This document shows positions 24,312 to 35,097 of a DNA stretch of 64,000 nucleotides, piece after piece (the stretch's first letter is position 1; each line of letters begins with the position of its first letter). The notes beneath the pieces are model-generated. The model saw nothing but the letters and a program-made list of their open reading frames with translations. It had not been told where the DNA came from and ran no database searches. The position numbers and the translations under genes are program-made. Source of the stretch: Gymnopilus junonius (lineage: Eukaryota > Basidiomycota > Agaricomycetes > Agaricales > Galerinaceae); NCBI GenBank assembly GCA_015501075.1, contig JADNYJ010000011.1, positions 1-64,000 of the forward strand, written 5' to 3'.

Positions 24312-25160
24312 CTGAAAGGTCGCCTGTACCACGAGCAAACGCTGATGGCATTTGATACGATTTGTTCGCTGTTGAGTGTCATTGTGACCAGTTGTTACTC
24401 AATCACAATCCGGATGGCTCAGTGAGCGACTTTAGAAGCTGATGGCCGTAAGGTGGCCGGAATCGTAAGCGTCTGACTTTGAATTGGAACGGCAGAGTCA
24501 GTGCACGTGTTGGGGACTGATTGTTGGTCAACTGAGACGCGTCGCGTCGCGTGCACGTTATCTCTCGCTTTGTCCTCTCGCCAGGCGATTATACCCTCTA
24601 CACTATGGATAATGGCTTCGGGTCCAACTTCCCAGAAAATGCTGTGGATAACAGCATAAATTATGGCTTTATACCACTACCTTCTACGCCTCTCCACTGG
24701 ACTGGAGAGGCTTTAATGCAACCTATTATATCCCCTCAGCGACACTCATTTCCATCCCAGAACACTCACTGCACTCCCTTGAACAACTGTGGCTAAGCGG
24801 CGACGCCCCTGGTGTAGTACTATGCGTTCGCTTCGCGCCATCGAGGTAGCACTGAAGCAGGAGCGTGTTCTTATCTTATCGATGAATTGGATTACATATG
24901 AAGAGCCCCCATGCCGCGTTGAAAGTCCGCTCGCTTACCATTCTTCTTTAAGGCACAGCACCATGCGGAACACTCCTTCCACTAAATAAACCACTAAATA
25001 AACTAAGAATTGAGTGGGACTAGTTGCCGATCCCGGCTTGATGGCAATTGCAATTGGTCACGTGGTTTCATGTTGACTTCATTGTCCCTAAATTGCGCTC
25101 TTCGTTCCGATATTATACCTCAAATATACTCCCCAGTTCGCTTCTCCATCGCCCTTGTCT
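24312..25160. other. Divergent intergenic region, two kinase-like promoters
   Basis: Copy 3 and the fourth kinase-like gene are transcribed away from each other. A single 81-codon plus-strand ORF (24551-24796, Pro/Asn/Ser-rich) shows no family resemblance and is not accepted as a gene. No repeat was recognised. Confidence 0.45.
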
Positions 25161-26524
25161 ATGGCAGACGAATTTCGCTTTATTTCTCATCTGCACTTGG
25201 GTTTATTGACTGCCCTCACCCTTGCCTGTATTTTTTCGGCTGCCAACCATACAACGTCAAGAAGAAAGCCTCGCCGTGAAAATGTGAGTCCCTTATTCCA
25301 TACATAGAACACTCTTGATACTTATTCATTCTTAGCTTCCTGTTGACTTGTCTGCTTGGCGAGAATTTTATGAGGACGATATATGCATTTATAATGCCGC
25401 TTGGAATGAATTCGTCCCCCTCTTATCTAGACATGGGCTGGCTCTGTGGGAATCAGGTCCCGGCTTCCACTCGCAACCTGGAGGTCTTCCTCAACCAGAT
25501 AATTACCTTTTCCTCAGCGCAAACAAGGTTAATATTAACATCCGTGTGAATCGATTCCTTGTCCATAACGGCCTTAACAACATCGCTCGAACAACTTGTG
25601 GCATTAAAAGAGATTGCGTCCTTCGTATTCTGACTGCTGGTGGCCAGGGCGTGACAGTTCTTCGTCTTTTGCGGCGGCTTTCTCAACCTCCTGAATCTCT
25701 GTTCGCCAACAACCATATTTTGCCCTTGATCGATGAAATCATATTCGATGACATTGTAATCGGTGTTTTTCCGAGACTCCTTCTTGACTTGGACGACGCT
25801 TTGCTTCCTTCTAACGGAAATTCGGTTGAAGACTCATTACACATGATCCTTCAGGCTCTTGAGGTATGTCCATTGCTATTCTATTTCAAGTCAGCGATCC
25901 GAGATTCAATTGGCTCCAGGGCATCACCTACCTTCACGACAATCGCATTGCACATAGAGTAAGAAAATTACATTTTCCACATGTATTGTGCATTCTTAAT
26001 AACTTGAGACTCTAGGATCTCTTTTTGGACAATTTTGTCGTGGAATGGCTGCCAGAATCCATGGACGAACGGTCCACTGTGACTCGTCCTCGTGTCTATA
26101 TCATAGATTTTGAATCAGCCATCGAGTTTCCTGAAGACTCCTTGGCACATGAACGTCTCTGCTCAGGAGTCCCTGTTCCCCCAAGAAAAATTTACCGCCG
26201 ACAAATTCCTGCTGAATTGGAGAGTGACGAACCTTACAATCCTTTCCAATTAGATATTTGGCAGTTTGGCTTAGATATTCATGAATACCTTTACCCCGTA
26301 AATTTTTCCTCTCTCTTTTCAGACAGGCGACATTATTAATACACCCTTAGACCGGACTCTCAGAAATTGATCAGCTATGGCTTGATCTTATTGCACCTGG
26401 CCCTGGGGACCGGCCTACTGCCCATGAGGCACTGCTCAGGTTGGATGGATATCTACGAAAGACACCGCCCTCTTCATTGCATTTCTCAAAACGACAGATG
26501 GTACAACAAACTAACAACATTTGA
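25161..26524 (+). CDS. Protein kinase-like protein with N-terminal membrane anchor, 380 aa
   Basis: Exons 25161-25280, 25336-25863, 25920-25958, 26016-26297 and 26351-26524 join in phase (381 codons). Residues about 10-28 (LHLGLLTALTLACIFSAA) form a signal anchor. The kinase-like part has DCVLRILTAGGQG where AIK would lie (Arg for Lys). The 39-nt micro-exon GITYLHDNRIAHR joins DLFLDNFVV (HRDxxxxN). IIDFESA replaces DFG with DFE. DIWQFGLDIHEYL is subdomain IX, and GPGDRPTAHEAL near the end is the subdomain XI arginine (DRPT). The intron positions around HR|D match the kinase copies at 4.5-6.1 and 20.8-24.3 kb, so it is a distant relative. The lost Lys makes it a pseudokinase candidate. It may act at a membrane. 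Confidence 0.8.
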
Positions 26525-26898
26525 AATGTAAAATGAATATACCAGATGAATAAATCTAGGCTTCTTGGAAATTGTTTCGGACCATTTGGACAATCATTGC
26601 TAGCCCTGACATAATATGTTACTAGATTCAATGGTCTGGACGAGAGAAAGGTGTCTTGTCTGATGTGTACTGGCCCTCTAAGACTTAAATAGCACGGGTC
26701 TGCTTCTGGAAAGGTGCTTCAGGGCCTGTTGCAAATGAGGAAAAAAGTCCATATAGTACATTTCCATTTAGATCATATAAATGAGGAACGCATACAATCA
26801 TATCTAGACATTTCCAAAACAAAATTTCGACGAATTTAATTCTTGATTTCCCATCCAATAGGAATAGAAAAGCTGTAAGGTGGACATGACGAAACTCG
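26525..26898. other. Convergent intergenic spacer
   Basis: The 374 nt between the stop of the fourth kinase-like gene and the stop of 7TM gene A should hold both 3' UTRs. AT-rich, no coding content seen. Confidence 0.45.
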
Positions 26899-28300
26899 TC
26901 ATGATTCAATAGAATCTCTGCTTAGATGTAGATGACTGCGTAGTTCACTGCTGGAGTCCTCCAGTTCATCTGTAGGGCTACGGATAGGTTTTCTTCTCCA
27001 GAACATCCACACAGACAGTATGTCCTACAAGCGGAAATTTAATATCAATTAAGCGGTAATTGGCACAAACCATTATAATACCCACCGCTTGCGAAGAGAA
27101 AATCAAAAAGGCTACAAGTGACACTAAAAAGAAAGTCAGAAATAGACACCCGGGAAGGACAAAAGAACCAACAGGACGAGATTATAATGTTCAATTCGGG
27201 GCTACGATCCTTAGTTGACGCGAATAAAACACTTACTCTGAGGTGGACAAATGATCAGTGTCCTTCGAAAAGATGGTAGAAGGTACGCACGCGACGGCAA
27301 CAACACCAAAGAAGGAGAAGACCGTAACGCGGAGTGCCGTCGACAGTGAAGGTTTCTGATTTTTGAAAACCGTCCAATGCCTCCGCAAGTTAAGTATGAT
27401 CAAAGCTGTTTCAAAGTTTTTAACAAAAAATCTATTTGGTAGTCCTTGCAAATGCTTGCCTTCGATACCGAGCGTCGGGATTATCAGTATCACCACTGAA
27501 ATAGATGCTATTTTCGATCTGAAAAAGGTTCGAGACTCAGTATTACCCTTTTGGAAAACCTTCAGAGCTTACGGAATGCGGTTCTTCATGTTGCAATATG
27601 GCGTATCAAGGTCCTCTCGCTGGACTGTGGCAGGATCTTTCAAGCCAAGCTGGTATGCCTGATCAGCAGATGTCCGAGTTCTCTGAAATGACATTGCTCA
27701 CTATCAAAGCACCAACTGTCACGCCGGCATGCAAAAAGTATGGGACAAGGATTAACTTGAAGATTTTCAGTGCCCTTTGATGCAGAAATGGCTAAAATCT
27801 TACAATCATAGACCGTATGTTCTCATTGCGTCGAAGCTCATGAGAGATGAGGCCGCGAATGTTAAAGTAAACCTTGAAATAAAGCAAATCAGAAGTGGAG
27901 ACAACTTAAAATATACGATCACGACGCACCTGGGCGATAAGACTCAAGGTCGACGCCGCCGTTCTAATCAGAATCAATCAGAACCCCTCTATTTGTGAAT
28001 TAGAATATCCGTATCGACGCACAAAGGAGGGGCAGAATATATCAATGTCGCCTGAGTGAGGCATACTCCAAATGGTGGGTCCAAGCTCTCCAGCTGATTG
28101 GAGAAGAGAAGGAGAAGATAGGATACACAAGACACTATCCAGCTGAAGATGAAGCTGAACCAAGTCAAGTGTCTGTGCACGGAGTTAGAAAGAATGGCTG
28201 TGCCCAACAGCAAGCTACATCCGATGAAGCCAATCATGGACAACGCAATGCAAGCTCTCAGAAAGAGGATCTGGACCTCCTCTGACAACTCCCCTGGCAT
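26899..28300 (-). CDS. Basidiomycete 7TM (GPCR-like) membrane protein A
   Basis: Minus-strand exons reconstruct a multi-pass protein. Exon 1 (28300 down to about 28023) has IALSMIGFIGCSLLLGTAIL, then RHLTWFSFIFSWIVSCVSYLLLL and ATLIYSAPPL. Later pieces are TAASTLSLIAQ, VYFNIRGL, LKIFKLILVPYFLHAGVTVGALIVS, HWTVFKNQKPSLSTALRVTVFSFFGVVAVA, and a C-terminal DILSVWMFWRRK with a Ser/Glu-rich tail, stop 26899. The RHxTWFSFxxSWI motif after TM2 and the DILxVWxFW motif after TM7 mark a large agaricomycete 7TM family often annotated as integral membrane or GPCR-like. No ligand is known. Exons at about 27500-27900 are assigned with less certainty. Confidence 0.65.
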
Positions 28301-29901
28301 TCATATATCGTTAGAACTGGAATTTCAATGGAACTAATGTACAAACTCGGAGACTGGTTGAGGAGTACCATAGGACGTAGTCTATAAACTACAGCTATAT
28401 AGCATGCCAGTAGTTTGTAGGCCGGAGAAGGAGGGAAGAGGAGTCAGAAGAAGGTAAAAAAGGAGCAGATTTGCAGTGTTTCTTTTATGTGTCTAGCACG
28501 AGAAGTAATCTAAATTTTCAATTCACATCAGTTCTTGTTCACTCCCAGCGAGGGTACAGGAATAGCAAATTAAATCGACCTTTATTTCGCTCACCGCAGT
28601 ACAAAGCTGGTCCAGGACGAAAAGAGGTGCACCAAGCTTGTCATTAAGACCTTCAAGTCACAGCATTGACCGAGTCTGACTCTACTGAGTACAGCATTAT
28701 GGGAATTGAGCATTGAATATTAAATCTTTGCGACTTCCATAGGGATGAGTTGGCACTTTGACAGACGGGTGATTGAGTCACCATGCTCAGCGCTCAGCGC
28801 TTGTTGCCGAGGTCGGAGCTTCGGATGGGAAGTTCGGCCAGATCAGTTCTCCAAGTAACGTTCAAAACCAACTGATCCACGTTCGTAGGCCAAGTTATAA
28901 TGGCAAATTGGAAAGCGTACAGGTTTCCATAATCCAGGTCTGATTAACTAGTATCAAGAAGACTGCTCCGAAGTGAGCCACGAATGCCGCAATGATGAAT
29001 CTAAAAATGTCAGTCGAAAGGTGAGCAACAATCTTGACAATGACGTGAACCAGGACATGCAGTGAGTCGACGGAACTGATAGTTAATATAACTTCCAACC
29101 TCTTCAGCCTTCAACCACCAGGGTTTTTTACGCCAAAGAATGAAGAACTGTGGTTATTGAATTTACTACGTCCCTTGTAAAATATACGACATAGTACAGA
29201 GGAATGGATAAGAAACTCGTCGCTTTTACGCCACCCGATGTGTTTTTATTTGGTAGATCAGACACTTTATATGTCAGTCGAGACTGGTGAGTCATGGTAT
29301 ACCAAAACGACGAAACAGAAATTCGGATGACGATATTCCACCCAAGTACGTACGCCACTGTCTGGCTCTTTCGAAATTGCATGCTCCTTCGCAAGAGCTT
29401 TATTTTTGCTTATTCCTGACAACATCGAAGCGTTGATAACAGTCAGGAGAACTCATCGACAGTGTCACCAGTATATTGGTGTGGGAAATGCGATCCAACA
29501 TCAAAGTAAGTATGCGATTAATGACAGTCGAGATAAGGGTATTCCCCAGGATCCCGTGTTGTGAAAGGGCGACAAGGACGACAAACGTCAAAACATAACA
29601 GCGTTTGTGGCTATGTGGCCCAGTCTCTATACCGTTCGCTACTGACAAGTCGTTAACACAGCTCTGAATTATTCGTAATGAAGGCGGCGAACATTGGAAT
29701 CTTGTTCGAGTAGATTACTCGGTATCGTCAAGCAGAGTGCACTAAATGGATCCGATTTCGAGTCTGAATTAAACGATGCCTGTTCCTCCTACATATAATT
29801 CTCAGCGGTAAGAAGGAAGACTGATAGAGCAGAGAGCAGAAGCAAAAACAGACAAAAATGTTGGCACTTTATGTAATTTCCATGCGGTCTAGATAGGCTG
29901 T
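28301..29901. other. Spacer with hydrophobic but broken coding remnants
   Basis: Minus-strand reading frames at 28895-29098, 29128-29394 and 29400-29648 contain membrane-like runs (for example YVLTFVVLVALSQHGILG) but cannot be joined into one frame and lack the RHxTWFSF and DILxVW landmarks of the 7TM genes. They may be a decayed membrane-protein gene. 28340-28890 shows nothing recognisable. Confidence 0.4.
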
Positions 29902-31347
29902 TTAGTTCGTGACACGTTCTGACATATTTTTTCCTGAAGAAAGGTTCTGTATATTCTCTCTGTGAGGCAACCGCCAAGAAGTCCACACTTGCAATAAATC
30001 CTAAAAGGAAAAGTCAGCACTTGATACCAAGAGTCGTGGTAAGCAGACCTTCTGCGACCCAAAGATGAATAATGCGAGGACAGGAACTAAAGGCAACACG
30101 TTCAATGACCAGCAGCCCGCTTTATATGAACTTACAGAATGCAATGATCAAATCAAATGTCAAGTTGTGGTCATCCGAAATGGCCAACACCAGTGCTGTG
30201 CTGAAAAGGATTTATTTTATTACCGAGGGCCATTTGGAAAGAAATACAGAACTTACACAAAAGTCACTGATCCAGTGAAGGTAAAAAGAACTCCTCGTAA
30301 AATATGCCCAAAGGCTGCGGAGTCCCGCCGCAATGATCGGAAATTGTGGTATAGCCAAGCGACTAACTGAACTAGGAGATGATGGGGATAAGTGCCTGTC
30401 ATTTCTCTTTCCTTTCAACGCGGCATACCTTGAACCAAAATGATCCCTACTGAGATAACTGCCACAACTATCATCGAAATTCTTAACCTGAAAGGCCAAT
30501 TATTAGCTTGACGCAAATTCAGCAAGAAAATGGCCAACCATTCATCGTGAGGGTTGCGTAAATTACAATATGTCCCCTGATCTGCCTTGTGCAAATATAA
30601 GGGATTTCTGGTCACATACTAGAGTAGAAAGTCTTCACGATGGACACCGAATGTTGCAACGGATGAAACATACCAATGCGACTCCGATAAATATGGTGAG
30701 TAATAATAAATAGGGCCCAATGACCAACTAATTCAATTAAGTAAATTTTCGACTATTAAAAATAAAAACGTACCATGCATGAGGTGTAGAGACTGAGTTT
30801 ACGTTGAGTTTGACCGGCAGAAGAGGAGAAGGTTAAAAGGGTCTTTGATCACCAATAAGTCAAAAGTTGGTTCATAGAACATAAGAACTTACGTGAAGAA
30901 GGAGTGCAAGAGTCGTGGCTGAAGTACTACATCAAATTAGGGGTGACTTCCAAGATCCAATGGTTTCACGAGGAACTTACGTTGGTGGTACAGAGTAAAT
31001 GAGTAAAGCTTGAGTAAAACAAAGACCAAAATTAGGTTCCGTCAGTTGTTGACCAGTCAAAGATAGCAGCGAATAAGAGAAGGTGGAGATAATCCATGAC
31101 ATGCAGAAGGAGTACCAGGTAGAAAGGCGATTGACATTCCGAGATAGTGCTGCTGTCACCAGTATTAGCAGCATCCCCAAACCTCCCATAAGATTAAGAG
31201 CAATAAAGGCATGTACGGCGGGGACATTCACAGGGGGAGGAGGGGAACCGGATGGCGAATCTTGAACGCACGTATGTTAACAACATTCTTCCAGACTGGT
31301 ATATTCAAATACTCACCAAGAAGATTGAGCTCCCTACGATATGTCAT
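29902..31347 (-). CDS. Basidiomycete 7TM (GPCR-like) membrane protein B
   Basis: The first exon is about 31347-31311 (MTYRRELNLL); the second starts SPSGSPPPPVNVPAVHAF. TM1 is IALNLMGGLGMLLILVTAAL; then RLSTWYSFCMSWIISTFSYSLL and ALLIYSVPPT joined to TSATTLALLLH. Further exons give VIGPYLLLLTIFIGVAL, an extracellular-type loop with CNLRNPHDEW, RISMIVVAVISVGIILVQ, and VPVLALFIFGSQK. The last exon starts DLLQVWTSW and ends at 29902. The order and both family motifs match genes A and C, so the three are tandem paralogues on one strand. The exons between 30050 and 30420 are uncertain because one stretch could not be read cleanly. Confidence 0.62.
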
Positions 31348-32145
31348 CTTCCACGAAATCCTTCCAAGCAGTCAAGGCTTCCCAGCGCAAGACCCTTGTG
31401 CATTCAATCGTTTCTGCCACTAAAGAGACGGAAGGAAAGAAAAAGGAAAGATGGGGAGGCCGTTCGTTGCCACGCCTCTGGACCTTTGAGGCATTCCGGG
31501 ATGTTATGGGCAATGCCTTTCGATAGATCGTCATCACCAAATGCGAGCAATCACAACTTTGAGATGATACATGCACCCCGCCACCATCTAATCATGACTA
31601 AGGACTTCTTCGAAATCGTGGCGAACAGGCATTGCCTCGACGAGCAATTACTCTTACGAAGATTGAACCACAGCGACCACTTGAGGTCAGGATGCTAGAT
31701 ATCGTTCACCAGGTTGGTTGCTGTTGAGTAAAGGCATAGCCCGTAGGTCTCTTTAACAAGGTGTCCTGGATATCGTGTTGCGATGATGTTGGTGGTAAAA
31801 TCAGCTAATCATAATTACTGCTTCAGATAAAATTAGCCTGCCCACCGTAGTTATACCATTGGATGCCACAGACGCCACCTGGTCAAGCTCGGGGACCAGT
31901 AGACCGGGTATGCTCCCTCGACTATAGATAGATGATAGCCTGTATGAAGTCGGGGTAACGTTCAGTCGAGTTTCAGAGGGGGGACCTACATAAAAGATAC
32001 AACATGATAACCAATGTCTATAGGAACGACTGTAAAACCTGGTAGAAATGCAGTACCGTTGGTACGTATACAATTTGTATTTTGAATTAAGCAATAAAAG
32101 TCTACGATAGCGCGGGGGACGAACAGAGGTTTCAAGGATACGTTT
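31348..32145. other. Intergenic spacer, no supported gene
   Basis: Short ORFs on both strands (for example 31252-31698 plus) overlap the promoter of 7TM gene B and look accidental. No repeat was recognised. Confidence 0.4.
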
Positions 32146-33656
32146 TCAAAAATGCAAAAATGAGGGAGCATTTGGGAGCCAAGGGCGAGGAACAGTCGGA
32201 GCGGCCAGTGAGGGAGGTTTGTCAGGAACATCAAGTGTAGCCGGAGTATCCTCGACATGTGAAGCCGAAGACTCCACGGTTGTCAATGTGAGCAATGTTT
32301 GATCCGGAGCAATAGGCTGATGCTGTCTCCAAAATACGCAACCACGCAGTAAATCCTAGATATGAATGTGTCAACAAGAACATATCTTTATCTCGCATTA
32401 CACACCATTTGGGTCCCAAATATGAGCGCAGCAGCGGGAGGTACTAGGAACAATAAATGAGGAAAAAGAATGGGGCAAAGGCGGCCTTCGTACAAACTGC
32501 AATGATGATATCAAATTGGATACCTCTGGTCCGTGTGACAGTGAAGATAAGGCCGACGCTATATTTCGTCAGTTACGACATGAGTGAGAATGGAGGAGAA
32601 ACATACGCAATAGCCCCAAATCCGAGAATTGTGAAGATCAAGATGCGAATGGCCATGGTTAAGGATTGGCTAAAGATATTCACTATCGCTCTGTTGCGGT
32701 ACAGGAGTAGCGCGATGAAGCCTTTGAGATTGGCAAATAAATCCACGATCTTAGTTGGACGATGATTGATAAATTCAGGACACGTACTTTCGACGGCAAT
32801 AATAGATGCGCTCGCGATAGTGGTCGAGATGGAGGTCATTTTTGGTCTGAAGTTTGGGGGTGAGAAGATGGTTTGTATTGGGAAAGTACACGTACATGGA
32901 ATAGTCCCCAATAACACAGTACGTCCATTCTTCGATAAGGCCACTTGTTGTTCGTGCGATAAAGCAAACTACAGATAAAATAAGTCGAAATAATCACTGC
33001 ACGAGAGCGCAACTTACTACTAAGACCCAACAAGATAGCAATCCACATTATCCATGGAAGAACAAGGATCTGAAGGACTAAGGTTAAGACTGCTGGAGTT
33101 TTGGAATGAGCAGACCTACGGTATTGATATTGTCCGATAGGTCTTCTTCTGAGGCGACTGAGAAAGAGCGGAAAGAATATTTAATAGAAGCTGCAGAGCA
33201 AAGGTCAGCAGAGGCTAATAACCCTAGGATGGAAGACGAACGTGAATGACTGAACCCAAGCAAGTCCCCATAACCCTGAGGTGAGGTGACGCTCAATATT
33301 CAATATTTGTAAGATCTTGCATTTCCAAAAACGACTCACAAAAAAGGGGCTGAGTAAATCAATGCCGTTTGAATCGTGCAAGGGATCCGCGAAGGTGATG
33401 ATCGGTACTGCTGACCAGCAAATAAAAGGAAGGAATAGGAGAAACCGAAGTGAATCCAAGAAATACAAAAGCTGAACCAAATAGGATGACGTTTCGTGCC
33501 ACGAAAAATGCAAGCAGAGAGAACAGTCAACGCAAATGCAGCAGCTCCGGATATCTGCAGAGCGAGAAATACGTCGACTAAAGTAGTGTTCACACCTAGG
33601 AAGGACAGATGTAAGAGCTGGAAGTGAAAGGCTGGTGCAAACTCACCGGATGCCAT
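32146..33656 (-). CDS. Basidiomycete 7TM (GPCR-like) membrane protein C
   Basis: Exon 1 is MASG split by a short intron from VNTTLVDVFLALQISG. TM1 is AAAFALTVLSACIF; then RHPIWFSFCISWIHFGFSYSFLL and IQTALIYSAPFL. Next come LLNILSALSQSPQKKTYRTI, VLTLVLQILVLPWIMWIAILLG, TTSGLIEEWTYCVIGDYS (luminal loop), LLYRNRAIVNIFSQSLTMAIRILIF, GLIFTVTR, and a last TM region joined to LLRGCVFWRQHQP. A soluble tail ends at 32146. The motif set equals genes A and B. Nine or more exons are implied, and the borders near 32430-32570 are tentative. Probably plasma membrane; a chemosensing role is a guess from the 7TM fold only. Confidence 0.68.
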
Positions 33657-34419
33657 GTCAAATCCTAAATTTCAAAAAGAGCACTAGAAAGTGGCTCGAA
33701 AATGTTTATAAAGAAGGCAAAAAGAGCGTAAATTATACAAAATAATGAAAAAAGAACAAAGGAGGGGGTGAAAGTAAGAAGTCAAGCTCGTCCTGAGAGT
33801 ATGCTAGTCATTCAAATCCGGTCGAACGCAGTACCAGACCAAAAACAGTGGATTTTGGCCAGCGCTTTGACGTATGAGAGACGTGACAGATCGTTGGCAA
33901 GTTGCTACCTCGCGACCACATGAAAACATACAACACGCACAAAGCGAGTGGAAAGGACGACTGATCCTAAAGTCTTCTTTGTACAGAAATTAGGCAATGT
34001 CAGATAGCGTGAGAAGCACAATTGGAACTAGATTTGGAGGATAAAGGCCAGAGAGTTTAATCTTATTCAGGGTTGTGAAAATGGGCCGGAAGCTGGGTAG
34101 AAGCCTTGACAGCCAGCGTGACAGTTCCCGCTCCCAGCCCGCACAGGAAATGAGAGTGACATTTCTGAAATAGAATGGGATGAGTCAGCCTGCACAATAA
34201 GGGCGAGTGTGTCCTCTAGTCTCGCGAGTAAGTAGAAGATGATGGCAGCAATGAAAGGCTGCTGGCTGAGTGTCGACCTTAGAGGACTATTGTTTGCATA
34301 CGGCGTCGGAAGTAAACAACCTATCGGGAATTATCGGGGCACGACGGGGCCGGGAATCTGCCGCTTTCTAGATTCCTAGTCTGATTCTATCAGTCCTGCT
34401 CACATCTTGATGAGCTGCG
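33657..34419. other. Intergenic region, no supported gene
   Basis: This holds the promoter of 7TM gene C (minus) and upstream sequence of the DUF-type small gene (plus). Nothing else recognisable. Confidence 0.4.
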
Positions 34420-34530
34420 TTGGCCGCCCGAAGTAATGTCGGTTCAGGGTGCCCAACCCCCACGGTACTACTAATATCTCTATCGCCATCGAACGTGATC
34501 CTGATGATCACGATACGATCTTTCTTTAGG

Positions 34531-35007
34531 ACGATTGCTCCAGATATATTCACGACGGGTTCCTTGTACCTCGCAGGGTTTGCACAAGCACGCTCGCCCC
34601 ATGCAGGGCTCATAATCCCATCAAGCTCGACTTCAGGTCGATTAGTACACATTCGTATCGACAGGAATACATCGCCATTCTGGCAGTATCAATCGAGAAA
34701 GCAGAACATCTCAGGTGACATGTTCATCACCTCCCTTCTCCGAATACACGATATCGCGATCAGTCCAATTACAGAAGAACAGCTGGAGGAAGCTGCTGTC
34801 TCCGTCCCAGTTCCTTCTAATGATGAATTTGGCGAATGCCTTCCTTGGGTGCTGAAAGTCGTTCAGAAGCTGTACGACATGGAATTATTGCAGCAGGTCG
34901 ATACGAATGGACTTGTAAAGGAATTCGAGGAATTTGCGGCAGGAAATAATTCGTACGCAAGAAGAGATAGGTTCCCGAACGTTGCAATATCTCAGTACGC
35001 AACGTAA
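34531..35007 (+). CDS. DUF-type small protein, copy 1 (start uncertain)
   Basis: The conserved body begins about GSLYLAGFAQARSPHAGLII and continues HIRIDRNTSPFWQYQSRKQN, MFITSLLRIHDI, EEQLEEAAVSVPVPSNDEF, GECLPWVLKVVQKLYDM, EFEEFAAGN, and a terminal FPNVAISQYAT. Two relatives lie in the window (43.1 and 49.9 kb). The pattern of H-x-GLLIP, a W/S strand, then a W-containing helix after a Cys (GECLPWV) resembles small agaricomycete DUF families such as DUF6914; the exact family was not checked. The ORF is open back to 34420, but similarity starts near 34545, after a likely acceptor, so the true first exon lies upstream. Function unknown. Confidence 0.6.
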   Translation, partial: TIAPDIFTTGSLYLAGFAQARSPHAGLIIPSSSTSGRLVHIRIDRNTSPFWQYQSRKQNISGDMFITSLLRIHDIAISPITEEQLEEAAVSVPVPSNDEFGECLPWVLKVVQKLYDMELLQQVDTNGLVKEFEEFAAGNNSYARRDRFPNVAISQYAT

Positions 35008-35097
35008 CATGATGTTTAGGCAAGGATATGGTTATCAGCAGAAGACTTCTCTGGGTATAATATTGAATCCTAAATTCTGCAAAACAGCTTTCAGATT

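Noticed and set aside
24551..24796. 81-codon ORF upstream of the fourth kinase-like gene
   Set aside because: Reads plausibly but has no family resemblance, no intron continuation and lies in a promoter region.
31252..31698. 148-codon plus-strand ORF near 31.3 kb
   Set aside because: Overlaps the first exon and promoter of 7TM gene B on the other strand and shows no protein-like features.
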